Shown here piece after piece: positions 49,656 through 58,575 of a stretch of 64,000 bases of DNA. How positions within the stretch are numbered: position 1 is the first letter of the stretch; every line of letters begins with the position of its first letter. The notes beneath the pieces are model-generated. The model had not been told where the DNA came from. It did not search any database and saw only the letters and a program-made list of their open reading frames with translations. The position numbers and the translations under genes are program-made. The stretch covers positions 62,001 to 126,000 of the forward strand of contig NZ_JAUSRH010000003.1 of NCBI RefSeq assembly GCF_030811715.1, given 5' to 3'. This stretch comes from Sinomonas atrocyanea (GTDB lineage Bacteria > Actinomycetota > Actinomycetes > Actinomycetales > Micrococcaceae).

Positions 49656-50669
49656 ATGACCCACACCGCAGAGGCCACCGGCGCTGCCACGGCCCAGGAG
49701 CAGACCGCGATCCAGGAGCACCCCCCGATCCAGGAGCACCCCCCGATCCAGGTTCCCCCAGCCCAGATTCCGCCGATGCCGCTTCCACCGATCCCGCTTC
49801 CGCCGATCCCGCTTCCACCGGCGGCGGTGCGGCGGGTGCTCGAGGCGGCGTACGCCGAGGACGCCCCGAGCGGAGACCTCACGTCCCTGCTGCTGATCCC
49901 CGCCGACGCGTCGGCGACAGCCGAGCTGCGCGCGCGGGTGCCGGGCGTCTTCTCGGGCGGTCCCGTCGTGGAGGCGGGCTTCCGCCTCCACGACCCCGGC
50001 GCGGTCGTCGAGCTGCTGGTCAGCGAAGGCGAGGCGTTCGCCGCCGGCGCCGTCTTGGCGCGGGTGACCGGCCGCGCGCAGGCGATCCTCACCGCCGAGC
50101 GGGTGGTCCTCAACCTCGTCCAGCGCATGAGCGCCATCGCGGCCCTCACAGCCCGGTACGTGGCCCGCACCGCCGGGACCCGTGCGCGGATCGTCGACAC
50201 CCGCAAGACGACCCCGGGTCTGCGGGAGCTCGAGCGGTACGCCGTGCGATGCGGCGGCGGCCGCAACCACCGGTTCAGCCTCTCCGACGCCGTCATGGCC
50301 AAGGACAACCACCTCGCGGTCCTCACCGGCGGTGATCCGGCCAGGCTCACCGAGGCCCTCCGCGGCGTCCGGGCCCGGCTCGGGCACACGACCCACATCG
50401 AGGTCGAGGTGGACCGCATGGAGCAGATTGAGCCAGTCCTCGCCGCCGGGGTGGACACGGTCATGCTGGACAATTTCAGCCTCGAGGACCTGCGCGCGGG
50501 CGTCGAGCTCATCGCCGGGCGAGCGATCGTCGAGGCGAGCGGGGGCGTCTCCCTCGAGACGGTCGGCGCCGTTGCTGCCACCGGGGTCGACGTCATCTCG
50601 GTCGGGGCGCTCACCCACTCGGTGGTCAACCTCGACCTCGGGCTCGACGTGGTGATCGGCACGCCATGA
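49656..50669 (+). CDS. nadC: Nicotinate-nucleotide diphosphorylase (carboxylating)
   Basis: A 337-residue enzyme (quinolinate phosphoribosyltransferase) that makes nicotinate mononucleotide. The family core begins at VRRVLEAAYAEDAPSGDLTSLLL (about residue 58) and includes RIVDTRKTTPGLRELERYAVRCGGGRNHR, MAKDNHL, IEVEVD and VMLDNF. The first ~57 residues are a Gln/His/Pro-rich stretch built from short tandem repeats, absent from normal NadC proteins of ~280 residues. A ribosome binding site GGAAGGA lies before ATG 49656. If the real start were later, no good ATG or GTG precedes the core. Confidence 0.94.
   Translation: MTHTAEATGAATAQEQTAIQEHPPIQEHPPIQVPPAQIPPMPLPPIPLPPIPLPPAAVRRVLEAAYAEDAPSGDLTSLLLIPADASATAELRARVPGVFSGGPVVEAGFRLHDPGAVVELLVSEGEAFAAGAVLARVTGRAQAILTAERVVLNLVQRMSAIAALTARYVARTAGTRARIVDTRKTTPGLRELERYAVRCGGGRNHRFSLSDAVMAKDNHLAVLTGGDPARLTEALRGVRARLGHTTHIEVEVDRMEQIEPVLAAGVDTVMLDNFSLEDLRAGVELIAGRAIVEASGGVSLETVGAVAATGVDVISVGALTHSVVNLDLGLDVVIGTP
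49710..49820. repeat. Short tandem repeats encoding the Pro-rich N-terminus of NadC
   Basis: Two adjacent units of ATCCAGGAGCACCCCCCG (18 bp) are followed by a partial copy, then by three units close to ATCCCGCTTCCGCCG (15 bp). They encode IQEHPP and (M/I)PLPP repeats in frame. Confidence 0.8.
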
Positions 50670-51823
50670 TCTACCTGGACGCCGCCGCGACCACCCCGGT
50701 GCGCCGCGAGGTGCTCGAGGCCATGTGGCCCTTCCTCACCGGCGACTTCGGCAACGCGTCGAGCCACCACGAACTCGGGGCCCGCGCGCGCGACGCGCTC
50801 GAGGCCGCCCGCGACGAGGTGGCCGGCCTGCTCGGGTGCAGGTCCGCGGAGGTCACCTTCACCTCGGGCGGCACGGAGGCGGACAATCTGGCGGTGAAGG
50901 GGATCGCGCTCGGCCGGCGTGCCGTCGATCCCCGCCGGACGCGCGTGGCAGTCAGTGCGATCGAGCACCCGGCGGTCCTCGAGTCGGCGCGGGCGCTCGC
51001 CCGGCTGCACGGCTTCTCCGTCGACGCGCTGGCGGTCGACGGCGAGGGGCGGGTCGCGCCCGAGGTGCTCGCCGCCGTCGTGGGTCCCGAGACGGCGCTG
51101 GTCTCGGTCATGGTCGCGAACAACGAGGTGGGCACCGTGCAGCCGGTCGTCGAGCTCGCGCGCGTTGCGCACGAGGCCGGGGTGCCGTTCCACACCGACG
51201 CGGTGCAGGCCGCCGGCTGGCTGCCACTCGACGTGCGGGCGCTCGGCGTGGACGCGCTGAGCATCTCCGGGCACAAGCTCGGGGCGCCCAAGGGCATCGG
51301 CGCGCTCTACGCTGCCGGGCGTCTTGCGCTCGAGCCCGTCCTCGACGGCGGCGGGCAGGAGCGCGGCCGGCGCTCTGGCACCGAGAACGTCGCCGGGGCT
51401 GTGGCCCTCGCCACCGCCCTGCGTCTCGCCGAGTCCGAGCGCACGACGGCGGCCGCCCGCCTCGCGTCCCTGCGCGACGCCTTCATCGCCCGCGTCCTGG
51501 AGCTCGTCCCGGACGCGATCCTGACCGGGCATCCCACCGAGCGGCTGCCGGGCAGCGCCTCGTTCTGCTTCCCCCGGGTCAGCGGCGAGTCGGTGCTGCT
51601 CGAACTCGAGCGGCGCGGCGTGGTGTGCTCGTCCGGGTCGGCCTGCGCTGCCGGCTCGAGCGAGCCCTCCGCGGTGCTGCTCGCCATGGGCATCGATCCC
51701 GAGGTCGCCCTGACGTCGGTCCGGTTCACGCTGCCCGGCTCCGTCGGCGCCCCGGAGCTGGAGCGGGCCGCAGCGGCCGTGGGGGAGGCCTACGCGGCGG
51801 TGGCCGGCATCGCACAGCGGTAG
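50666..51823 (+). CDS. Cysteine desulfurase (NifS/IscS type)
   Basis: A 385-residue PLP-dependent enzyme that releases sulfur from cysteine for Fe-S assembly. TFTSGGTEADNLAVKG, HTDAVQAAGWLPLD and SISGHKLGAPKGIGALY (PLP-binding Lys) are present, and the reactive Cys lies in VVCSSGSACAAGSSEPS. The ATG overlaps the nadC stop (ATGA). Such desulfurases in nad operons (NadS/NifS-like) supply the NadA cluster; that role is inferred from position, and a general Isc role is the alternative. Confidence 0.93.
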   Translation: MIYLDAAATTPVRREVLEAMWPFLTGDFGNASSHHELGARARDALEAARDEVAGLLGCRSAEVTFTSGGTEADNLAVKGIALGRRAVDPRRTRVAVSAIEHPAVLESARALARLHGFSVDALAVDGEGRVAPEVLAAVVGPETALVSVMVANNEVGTVQPVVELARVAHEAGVPFHTDAVQAAGWLPLDVRALGVDALSISGHKLGAPKGIGALYAAGRLALEPVLDGGGQERGRRSGTENVAGAVALATALRLAESERTTAAARLASLRDAFIARVLELVPDAILTGHPTERLPGSASFCFPRVSGESVLLELERRGVVCSSGSACAAGSSEPSAVLLAMGIDPEVALTSVRFTLPGSVGAPELERAAAAVGEAYAAVAGIAQR

Positions 51824-51907
51824 GACCGGATCGCGGGGCACGGGGAGCAGCGGCAGCCGCCGGATCCGCGCCAGCTCAGGTCCCCGTGAGCGCAGGCCCA
51901 GCGCCCA

Positions 51908-53413
51908 TCAGAACGGCGGCGGAGGATCGGGTTCGGGGTAGCTGACGTGCCGGTGACCGGTCGGGGAGGTCCACTCCAGGACCCCAGACCGCCGGTGGGC
52001 GGGGGCCGTTCGGTCAGCCCCGCGCTCGGGCGGGTGGCGGTCCGCTCTTGCGGCCGTGGTGCGATGCCGTTGCGCCGGGACGGGCGGCCCGACCTGCCGG
52101 AGCTTCCAGTACCCCAGAGACTTGAGGCGGTGGTGCTCCCGGCACAGCAGGGCCAGGTTGTCCACATCGGTGCTTCCGCCGCTGGCCCATTCCGCCGTGT
52201 GGTCTGCCTCGGCGGCGGCGGAGGGGACGTCGCAGCCGGGGAATCGGCACGTTGCATCGCGTGCCCCGAGCTGGCGGCGCATGGCCAGGGTGGGCTTGTA
52301 GCGCCGACGACCCAGCGCGACTGGCATGCCGTCCACGGGGTCGACCCACATGCGGCTCCAGCTTGCCGCGTCGGCAGCCAGGAGCCGCGCAGCGTCAGCG
52401 TCGATGGGGCCGTATCCGATGATCTCGCCTGGGGCATCGGAGGTGCCGCACAGGGTGCGCGCCGGGACCGTGACGATGAGTTCCGTGCGTGTCCCGTTGG
52501 GCAGGCAGGAGGGAGCACCGTTCGTCGTGCCCGAGCCTCGTGGGATCCGAGGGGCCCCTCCTGGGCCGGTGAGCAGGTCCGCTGGGCCGGTGAGCAGGTC
52601 CGTGAAGACGTCGAGGCGGAGCTGGCTGATGCCGCGCGACTCGCTCGGTGCCTGCAGCGAACGGGCGAGCGCCTCAAGCCGTGTGTCGATCGCCGCGCCG
52701 GCCTCGAGCGGGAGATAGGCCGTCAGCCAGCACATGCCGTCCGGGGCCGGTTCCAGGTCGACGCGCCGTCGCGCTGCCGCTTCGCGCTTGCGGACCGCGA
52801 GCGGCTCCGCGGCGTACTCCTCCACGAGCCGGCGCAGCTTCCGCCGCAGCGCGCCCTGCGATGGGATCAGGTCCGGGTCCTCGGGGCAGGCGTGGGCGAG
52901 GGCCCGGGCAGCGAAGGCCGCAACCCTCTCTGCAGGGACGGGCAGCGCTGCCTCGACGATCGCCATGGCGCGTCGATGCGGGAGACGTCCCGCCTCCATG
53001 GCATCGAGGACGCCGCTCCATGGCTCCGCCGTGAGCTCGAGGGCCTCGGCGACCTGGGCATGGGCGCTCCGTTGCGGGATCTTCAGCGCGGCCGCCACCT
53101 CGGAGGCGGCAATGCCCGGGGCATCGGCGCGGCGCACCGGATCCGATGAGGCCCCGCCCACCGCGACCGTGAGGGCAGCGAGCATGCGGCTCCGCTCGGC
53201 GGCCATCTGCGCCTCGCGCGCATCGAGCTCCTTGAGGGCGTCCACGAGCCGGTCCGCTCGCTCGAGCTGTGCTGCGGCGGCGGCCCCAGGAGCGGTGGCA
53301 CGCTCCCTCCGGTCATCGTCCTCCCACAGCGCCAAGAGCCACGAAGGAGGCACGGGCGGTTCGCCGACCGGGGGATCGTCGGCGAAGCAGTCGAAGCTGT
53401 CTTCCCATGCCAT
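51908..53413 (-). CDS. DUF222 protein with C-terminal HNH endonuclease motif
   Basis: A 501-residue protein of the actinobacterial DUF222/HNH group. The N-terminal ~330 residues are helical DUF222 sequence (EVAAALKIPQRSAHAQVAEALEL, GVLDAMEAGRLPHRRAMAIVEAAL). The C-terminal part has a zinc/HNH module, CRFPGCDVPSAAAEADHTAEWASGGSTDVDNLALLCREHHRLK, with its two Cys-x-x-x/His elements and the catalytic DH. The exact function of this multi-copy family is unknown; some have proposed selfish behaviour. An exact 21-bp duplication gives DLLTGP twice. ATG 53413 follows a minus-strand TACAGT by six bases. Confidence 0.88.
   Translation of the reverse strand: MAWEDSFDCFADDPPVGEPPVPPSWLLALWEDDDRRERATAPGAAAAAQLERADRLVDALKELDAREAQMAAERSRMLAALTVAVGGASSDPVRRADAPGIAASEVAAALKIPQRSAHAQVAEALELTAEPWSGVLDAMEAGRLPHRRAMAIVEAALPVPAERVAAFAARALAHACPEDPDLIPSQGALRRKLRRLVEEYAAEPLAVRKREAAARRRVDLEPAPDGMCWLTAYLPLEAGAAIDTRLEALARSLQAPSESRGISQLRLDVFTDLLTGPADLLTGPGGAPRIPRGSGTTNGAPSCLPNGTRTELIVTVPARTLCGTSDAPGEIIGYGPIDADAARLLAADAASWSRMWVDPVDGMPVALGRRRYKPTLAMRRQLGARDATCRFPGCDVPSAAAEADHTAEWASGGSTDVDNLALLCREHHRLKSLGYWKLRQVGPPVPAQRHRTTAARADRHPPERGADRTAPAHRRSGVLEWTSPTGHRHVSYPEPDPPPPF
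52561..52602. repeat. 21-bp exact duplication in the DUF222/HNH gene
   Basis: The unit at 52561-52581 recurs without change at 52582-52602. In the minus-strand reading frame it adds seven residues, giving DLLTGPA followed by DLLTGPG. Confidence 0.9.
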
Positions 53414-53483
53414 AGCTTCACTGTAGAAGAGGGGTCCGACAGTTCTCGCTGCGCGCAGATCCGGTCCGCTCGGCCGGCGCACC

Positions 53484-54041
53484 TCAGGCGTTGCGTGCGC
53501 GGCGGAAGATCCAATGGCGCAGGAGGCTGAAGCGGACGGCGGTCGCGACCCACCCGGCGATCGTCGTCGTCCAGAGCTCCGCCGCGACGTCGGCCGAGGG
53601 CTGCACCCAATGCAGTCCCTCGAGGCTGCCCGCCGTCAGCAGCAGGGCGACGGCGAGGGCCACGAGGCCGTTGAGGTGGTCCTGGGCGAGCTTCGCCGTG
53701 CCGCGCACCCTGAAGGTGAAGCGCCGGTTCAGCGACGTGTTCATCACCGAGGTGATGATGAGGGCCACCGCGTTCGCGGTCTGCGCCCCGAGCCACGGCC
53801 GGCACAGCGCGTACAGCGCGAGCGAGCTCAGCGTGCAGACGATGCCGACCCCGGTGAAGCGCGTGAGCTGGCGGACCACGGGCACGCGCCAGCCCTCCCG
53901 CAGCGACCAGCCGCCCCGCAGGAACGGCAGCTTCCCGGGCGACGCGGGCAGCACGCCCCGGGCCGCTCCGCGCAGGCCCCGGGCGCGTGCCGGGGACGAG
54001 GGGTCCGCAGCGGCCTCGGGCGGGGTCTGCGGGTTCTCCAT
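53484..54041 (-). CDS. GtrA family membrane protein
   Basis: A 185-residue protein with four hydrophobic helices (from FTGVGIVCTLSSLALYALC onward) and the GtrA landmark SVMNTSLNRRFTFRVRG after helix 2. GtrA proteins are thought to flip or present polyprenyl-linked sugars for cell-envelope glycosylation. The first ~55 residues are a soluble Pro/Ala/Arg-rich tail. ATG 54041 is chosen; a GTG at 54050 adds three residues. No glycosyltransferase is next to it. Confidence 0.88.
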   Translation of the reverse strand: MENPQTPPEAAADPSSPARARGLRGAARGVLPASPGKLPFLRGGWSLREGWRVPVVRQLTRFTGVGIVCTLSSLALYALCRPWLGAQTANAVALIITSVMNTSLNRRFTFRVRGTAKLAQDHLNGLVALAVALLLTAGSLEGLHWVQPSADVAAELWTTTIAGWVATAVRFSLLRHWIFRRARNA

Positions 54042-54196
54042 GCCCTTCACCCTTTCACGCGGCCCTGTGGCTGTGCTGTGCCGTCAATGTGACCATTGCC
54101 ACTCGCGGCCTGCCGTCATCGAGGCCGGGCCCCACTGGGAGGCCAGGCCCCCCTGGGAGGGCAGGGCGCCCCCGAGGCGGGCCGCCCCTCAAGGCA

Positions 54197-54232
54197 GGCC
54201 GACGACGGCGCGGTGCGGCGCCGTCGTCGGCC
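54197..54232 (-). terminator. Terminator after the asparagine permease gene
   Basis: GGCCGACGACGGCGC (54197-54211) pairs perfectly with 54218-54232 around a six-base loop. It lies 24 bases past the ansP stop and ends the four-gene asparagine operon. Confidence 0.8.
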
Positions 54233-54255
54233 GTCCCCTCGTGGCGCGGGACCGG

Positions 54256-55782
54256 CTAGTCCCGCCGGGTCCGGTTGGCGACCACGGGGGCTGCGCCGGT
54301 GAAGCCGTCCCGTGCTGCGGCGATCTCGTGGATCCGCTCCCGCGAGGCGTACCAGCCGATGACCATGAGGACGCAGGCCACGGCGGTCGCGAGGAGGGTC
54401 CAGGGCGAGTCTGCGAGCACCATGATGAAGACGGCGACGAGGAACACGAGCGTGATGTAGCCGGTGTACGGGGCGCCCGGCATCCGGAAGGCGGGGCGTT
54501 CCGTCCAGCCCTTCTTGGCCCAGCGGTGGAGCTGCATCTGGCAGACCACGATCGTGAACCAGGTGGAGATGATGCCGACGGAGGCGACGTTGAGGACGAT
54601 CTCGAAGGCGTCGGCGGGAACGAGGTAGTTCAGCGGGACGCCCAGGAGCGAGACCACCGCGGTGATCGCGATGCCGCCGTAGGGGACGCCTGCCTTGTTC
54701 ATGCGCAGGGCGAACTTCGGGGCGGAGCCGGCGGCGGCCATGGAGCGCAGGATGCGCCCGGTGGAGTAGAGGCCGGCGTTGAGGGAGGACAGGGCCGCGG
54801 TGAGGACCACGAGGTTCATGATCACGTCCACGCCCTGGACCCCGATGGAGCCGAAGAAGGTCACGAAGGGGCTCACGCCCTTCTGGTACGCCGTGTAGGG
54901 CAGCAGGAGGGAGAGCAGGACCACGGAGCCGACGTAGAAGACGGCGATGCGGACGACGACCGAGTTGATGGCCCGGGGCATGATCTTCTCCGGGTTCTGG
55001 GTCTCGCCGGCCGCGGTGCCGACGAGCTCGACCGAGGCGTAGGCGAACACGACGCCCTGCATCAGCAGGATCATCGGGGCGAGGCCCATGGGGAAGATGC
55101 CGCCGTGGTCCGAGATGAGGGAGAACCCGGTGGTGGCACCGGTGGGGGTGCCGAAGAGGACGAAGTAGATGCCGAGGGCGAGGAACGCGAGCAGCGCCGC
55201 GACCTTGATCAGCGCGAACCAGAACTCCATCTCGCCGAACACCTTCACCGAGACCAGGTTCAGGGTCAGCACGAGCACGAGGGCGATCAGGGCCCAGGCC
55301 CACTGGGGCACGGCCGAGATCCACGGCACGTATTTGCCGAAGAAGTGCATGTAGAGGGCGGCAGCGGTGGTGTCCACGATCGTGGTCATGGCCCAGTTGA
55401 TCCAGTAGAACCAGCCGGAGATGTACGCGGCCTTCTCGCCGAAGAACTCGCGGGCGTAGGAGACGAACGAGCCGGACGAGGGCCGGTGGAGCACGAGCTC
55501 GCCGAGCGCCCGGAGGATGAGGAAGACGAAGGCGCCGCAGATCGCGTACGCGAACACGAGCGAGGGACCGGCTGCGGCGAGCCGGCCGCCGGCGCCCAGG
55601 AACAGGCCGGTGCCGATGGCGCCGCCGATGGCGATCATCTGGATCTGGCGCGCCTTGAGGCCCTTGTGGTAGCCGGCATCTTCGGCGTGGATCACATGGT
55701 CAGCCGCATGGGCGTGGCCGTGGTCCTCGAGATGGTCGGCGACTTCGGCGCTGCTCGGAGGCTGGGGGCGTGAGGAGGACAT
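54256..55782 (-). CDS. ansP: L-asparagine permease (AAT/APC family)
   Basis: A 508-residue amino acid transporter. After a His-rich N-terminal tail (about residues 18-40) comes [31 protein letters not shown], the AAT-family first helix pair; [24 protein letters not shown] and [27 protein letters not shown] are the conserved loops. Position behind asparaginase and aspartase genes points to asparagine or aspartate uptake. It is the last gene of the operon, 87 bases after aspA. Confidence 0.88.
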   Translation of the reverse strand: MSSSRPQPPSSAEVADHLEDHGHAHAADHVIHAEDAGYHKGLKARQIQMIAIGGAIGTGLFLGAGGRLAAAGPSLVFAYAICGAFVFLILRALGELVLHRPSSGSFVSYAREFFGEKAAYISGWFYWINWAMTTIVDTTAAALYMHFFGKYVPWISAVPQWAWALIALVLVLTLNLVSVKVFGEMEFWFALIKVAALLAFLALGIYFVLFGTPTGATTGFSLISDHGGIFPMGLAPMILLMQGVVFAYASVELVGTAAGETQNPEKIMPRAINSVVVRIAVFYVGSVVLLSLLLPYTAYQKGVSPFVTFFGSIGVQGVDVIMNLVVLTAALSSLNAGLYSTGRILRSMAAAGSAPKFALRMNKAGVPYGGIAITAVVSLLGVPLNYLVPADAFEIVLNVASVGIISTWFTIVVCQMQLHRWAKKGWTERPAFRMPGAPYTGYITLVFLVAVFIMVLADSPWTLLATAVACVLMVIGWYASRERIHEIAAARDGFTGAAPVVANRTRRD

Positions 55783-55869
55783 GGGTCCCTTTCGGTGTCA
55801 GGGGGACGTTCCGGGGTGGGAAAGGGTGCGAGGGGAGCTTTGGAGGAAGGTGGGGGCAGAGGGGCGCCG

Positions 55870-57357
55870 TCAGGCGCCGAGGTTGGCGAGCCTCTCCGGA
55901 CGGAGGAGCTCGTCGAGGCGGTCCGCCGTGAGGAGGCCGCGCTCAAGGACGAGCTCGGCGACGCCGCGCCCGCTCGCGAGCGCCTCCTGGGCGATGGCAG
56001 TCGCCTGAGCGTACCCGAGATACGGGTTCAGCGCGGTGACGAGGCCGATCGAATGCTCGACGGTGCTGCGCAGCCGCTCGACGTTCGCGGTGATCCCGTC
56101 CACGCACCGCTCGGCGAGTGTATGGCACGCGGCTGTGAGGTGCGTGATGCTCTCATGCAGGCTGTGCACGATGATCGGCTCGAACGCGTTGAGCTGCAGC
56201 TGCCCGCCCTCGGCCGCCATCGTGATGGTGACGTCGTTGCCGATCACCTCGAACGCGACCTGGTTGACCACCTCCGGGATGACGGGGTTGATCTTGCCGG
56301 GCATGATCGAGGACCCCGACTGTACCGCCGGAAGGTTGATCTCCGCGAGCCCGGCTCGCGGGCCGGAGGCGAGAAGGCGGAGATCGTTGCAGATCTTGGA
56401 GAGCTTGACCGCGACCCGCTTGAGCACGCCGGAGAGGTGGACGAACGCGCCCATGTCCTGGGTGGCCTCGATGAGGTCGACGGCGGTCACGAGCGGAAGC
56501 CCCGTGACCTCGCCGAGGTGCCGGCAGGCGGTCTCGGCGTAGCCTGCGGGCGCGTTGAGGCCGGTGCCGATGGCCGTGGCCCCGAGGTTGATCTCGTGGA
56601 TGAGGCCGGAGGCCTCGCGCAGCCGCTCGCGGTCCTCGCCGATGGTGACGGCGTAGGTGCCGAACTCCTGGCCCAGGGTCATGGGGACCGCATCCTGCAG
56701 CTGCGTGCGCCCCATCTTCACGACCGTGCGGAACTCGCTCGCCTTCGCGGCGAACGCGTCCTCGAGCGCCACGAGGGCCGCGAGGAGGTCCTCGATGCCG
56801 AACACGGTCGCGACGCGCACCGCGGTGGGGTAGACGTCGTTGGTCGACTGGCTGAGGTTGACGTGGTCGTTGGGGTGCACGGCCGCGTAGTCGCCCTTGC
56901 GCCGTCCGAGGATCTCGAGGGCGCGGTTGGCGATGACCTCGTTGGCGTTCATGTTCGACGACGTTCCGGCGCCGCCCTGGATGACGTCGACGACGAATTC
57001 GTCGAGGAGACTGCCGCCGAGGATCTCCTGGCAGGCGCCCTCGATCGCGTCGGACCGCTCGCCGTCGAGCAGGCCGAGTTCGCGGTTGGCCCGGGCGGCG
57101 GCGAGCTTGACTGCGGCGAGCCCCCGTACGAGGTGGGGGTTGGTGGAGAGGCGGCGGCCCGTGATGGGGAAGTTCTCCACGGCCCGGAGGGTGTGCACGC
57201 CCCAGTACGCCTGGTCGGGGACGAGCCGGTCGCCCAGGAGGTCGTGCTCGGAGCGGTAGCCCTCGGGCACGTCTGCGCCGAGCTCTGTGCCGGTGGATCC
57301 CGACTGGTCGTCGCGTGCGACTGCGGCGTCTTCTGCGGCGGTGGTGGGGGAGGCCAT
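55870..57357 (-). CDS. aspA: Aspartate ammonia-lyase
   Basis: A 495-residue lyase converting aspartate to fumarate and ammonia. The aspartase/fumarase signature GSSIMPGKIN is at residues 348-357, with the catalytic Ser in the flexible loop; GGAGTSSNMNANEVIANRA and HPNDHVNLSQSTNDVYPTA are the substrate-binding segments. Length and signature would also allow fumarase C, but the neighbours (asparaginase, asparagine permease) and the SS loop favour aspartase. ATG 57357 is preceded by GAAAGG. Confidence 0.9.
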   Translation of the reverse strand: MASPTTAAEDAAVARDDQSGSTGTELGADVPEGYRSEHDLLGDRLVPDQAYWGVHTLRAVENFPITGRRLSTNPHLVRGLAAVKLAAARANRELGLLDGERSDAIEGACQEILGGSLLDEFVVDVIQGGAGTSSNMNANEVIANRALEILGRRKGDYAAVHPNDHVNLSQSTNDVYPTAVRVATVFGIEDLLAALVALEDAFAAKASEFRTVVKMGRTQLQDAVPMTLGQEFGTYAVTIGEDRERLREASGLIHEINLGATAIGTGLNAPAGYAETACRHLGEVTGLPLVTAVDLIEATQDMGAFVHLSGVLKRVAVKLSKICNDLRLLASGPRAGLAEINLPAVQSGSSIMPGKINPVIPEVVNQVAFEVIGNDVTITMAAEGGQLQLNAFEPIIVHSLHESITHLTAACHTLAERCVDGITANVERLRSTVEHSIGLVTALNPYLGYAQATAIAQEALASGRGVAELVLERGLLTADRLDELLRPERLANLGA

Positions 57358-57436
57358 GGTGGTGCCTTTCTGGCGTGGCGGGGTCTGGTGGAGCAGGTGG
57401 GGTGGCTGGCTGGGCGGCGTGGGGCGCCGCGGCGAC

Positions 57437-58486
57437 CTAGACGGCGGCGGGCGGGAGGGCGCCGTCGAGCGCGGTGAGCACGCCGACGGCACGGCCCCCG
57501 CCGAGGACGGGCTGCGTCGCGAGGGCCGCGAGCGGGCCGCCCTCGCCCGCCTCGGGGAGCCCAAGTGCGGCCAGGGAGCGCACGGCGATCGGCATGCGGG
57601 CCCGGTCGCCGCCGTCGGAGACCTTGACGCCCACGGCGCGGCCGTCGGGCAGGCCCACGAGCTGGACGCCCTCGAAGCCGTCCTTGGCGACGGCGCCCGG
57701 CACCGCCCGCATGAAGGCGGTGACGTCCCTGCCGTCGCCCGCGACCATCTCGGGGTGGAGGCTCATGGCGCGCCCGACGGCGGCCTCCGGGCTGCCGCTG
57801 CCCTCTGCGGCGGCGCGGGCGATCCTGCCGTAGGCGCGGGCCATGCCGATCAGGCTGAGCGCCGGCAGCGGGGTGCCGCAGCCGTCGGTGGTCCAGCCTG
57901 CGGGCTCCTCGCCCGTCAGCTCGGCCACGGTCTCGGCGACGAGTCGCTGGAGGGGATGCGTCGGGGCGAGGTAGCCGGCGGTCGGCCAGTCGTTGAGGGT
58001 GCACACGGCGGCCATGGCGGCGTGCTTTCCTGAGCAGTTCTGGCAGACGCGGTCCGCGTGGCCGCCCGTGGCGATCCACTCCTCGCGCTCGCGGACCCCG
58101 TAGGGCAGGTCAGTCGTGTTTGCGAGCACTGCCTCATCGAGGCCATGGAGCGAGAGGATCCGCCGGGTGCCCTCGCGGTGGGCGGGGCCGCCGGAATGGC
58201 TTGCGGCCGCGAGGGCCAGCAGTTCGGCCGGCAGGGAGAGGCCGGCGCGGACCAGGGCCACGGCCTGGAGCGGCTTGAGCGCCGAACGGGGGAAGAACGG
58301 GGCCTCGGGGCTGCCCGCACCCCAGAGTAGCGCGCCCTCGGCGTCCGTGGCAGCGACCGTGCCGTAGTGCACGCCCTCCACCGCCCCGCCGCGGAGCTGG
58401 ACGGCGAGGGGCACATGGGCGGGAAGCGCGGCCGCACCGGCGGACGCTGCGGAGCTGTGCGTGGAGGAGGGGGCAGAGGAGGTCAT
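57437..58486 (-). CDS. L-asparaginase, Rhizobium etli (type III) family
   Basis: A 349-residue amidohydrolase of the asparaginase II family (PF06089), unrelated in fold to E. coli AnsA/AnsB. PRSALKPLQAVAL carries the conserved Ser/Lys, VCQNCSGKHAAMAAVC the Cys-Ser-x-Lys-His motif, and TTDGCGTPLPALSL the second conserved Cys, which with the first binds zinc in ReAV. It produces aspartate for the aspartase encoded 79 bases downstream. Confidence 0.9.
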   Translation of the reverse strand: MTSSAPSSTHSSAASAGAAALPAHVPLAVQLRGGAVEGVHYGTVAATDAEGALLWGAGSPEAPFFPRSALKPLQAVALVRAGLSLPAELLALAAASHSGGPAHREGTRRILSLHGLDEAVLANTTDLPYGVREREEWIATGGHADRVCQNCSGKHAAMAAVCTLNDWPTAGYLAPTHPLQRLVAETVAELTGEEPAGWTTDGCGTPLPALSLIGMARAYGRIARAAAEGSGSPEAAVGRAMSLHPEMVAGDGRDVTAFMRAVPGAVAKDGFEGVQLVGLPDGRAVGVKVSDGGDRARMPIAVRSLAALGLPEAGEGGPLAALATQPVLGGGRAVGVLTALDGALPPAAV

Positions 58487-58575
58487 GGCTCGCTAGGGTT
58501 CGGGGTGGATGGGACCGTGCGGATGGGACTGTCAGGAGCGGGCGGGGCCGGTCGGGCCTGCGGCGGGCGTGCCCA

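Noticed and set aside
47777-51841. Minus-strand open frame of 1354 codons across the nad operon
   Set aside because: It lies opposite four well-supported genes (nadA end, nadB, nadC, desulfurase), has an Arg/Gly/Ala-rich composition without family motifs, and simply reflects the scarcity of stop codons in high-GC DNA.
51908-53413. DUF222/HNH gene as a homing endonuclease or mobile element
   Set aside because: No inverted repeats, target duplications, intron or intein boundaries are visible, and neighbouring genes are intact. The gene is therefore listed as an ordinary CDS.
53491-55773. Plus-strand open frame of 760 codons opposite GtrA and ansP
   Set aside because: It crosses two convincing minus-strand membrane protein genes and a terminator hairpin.
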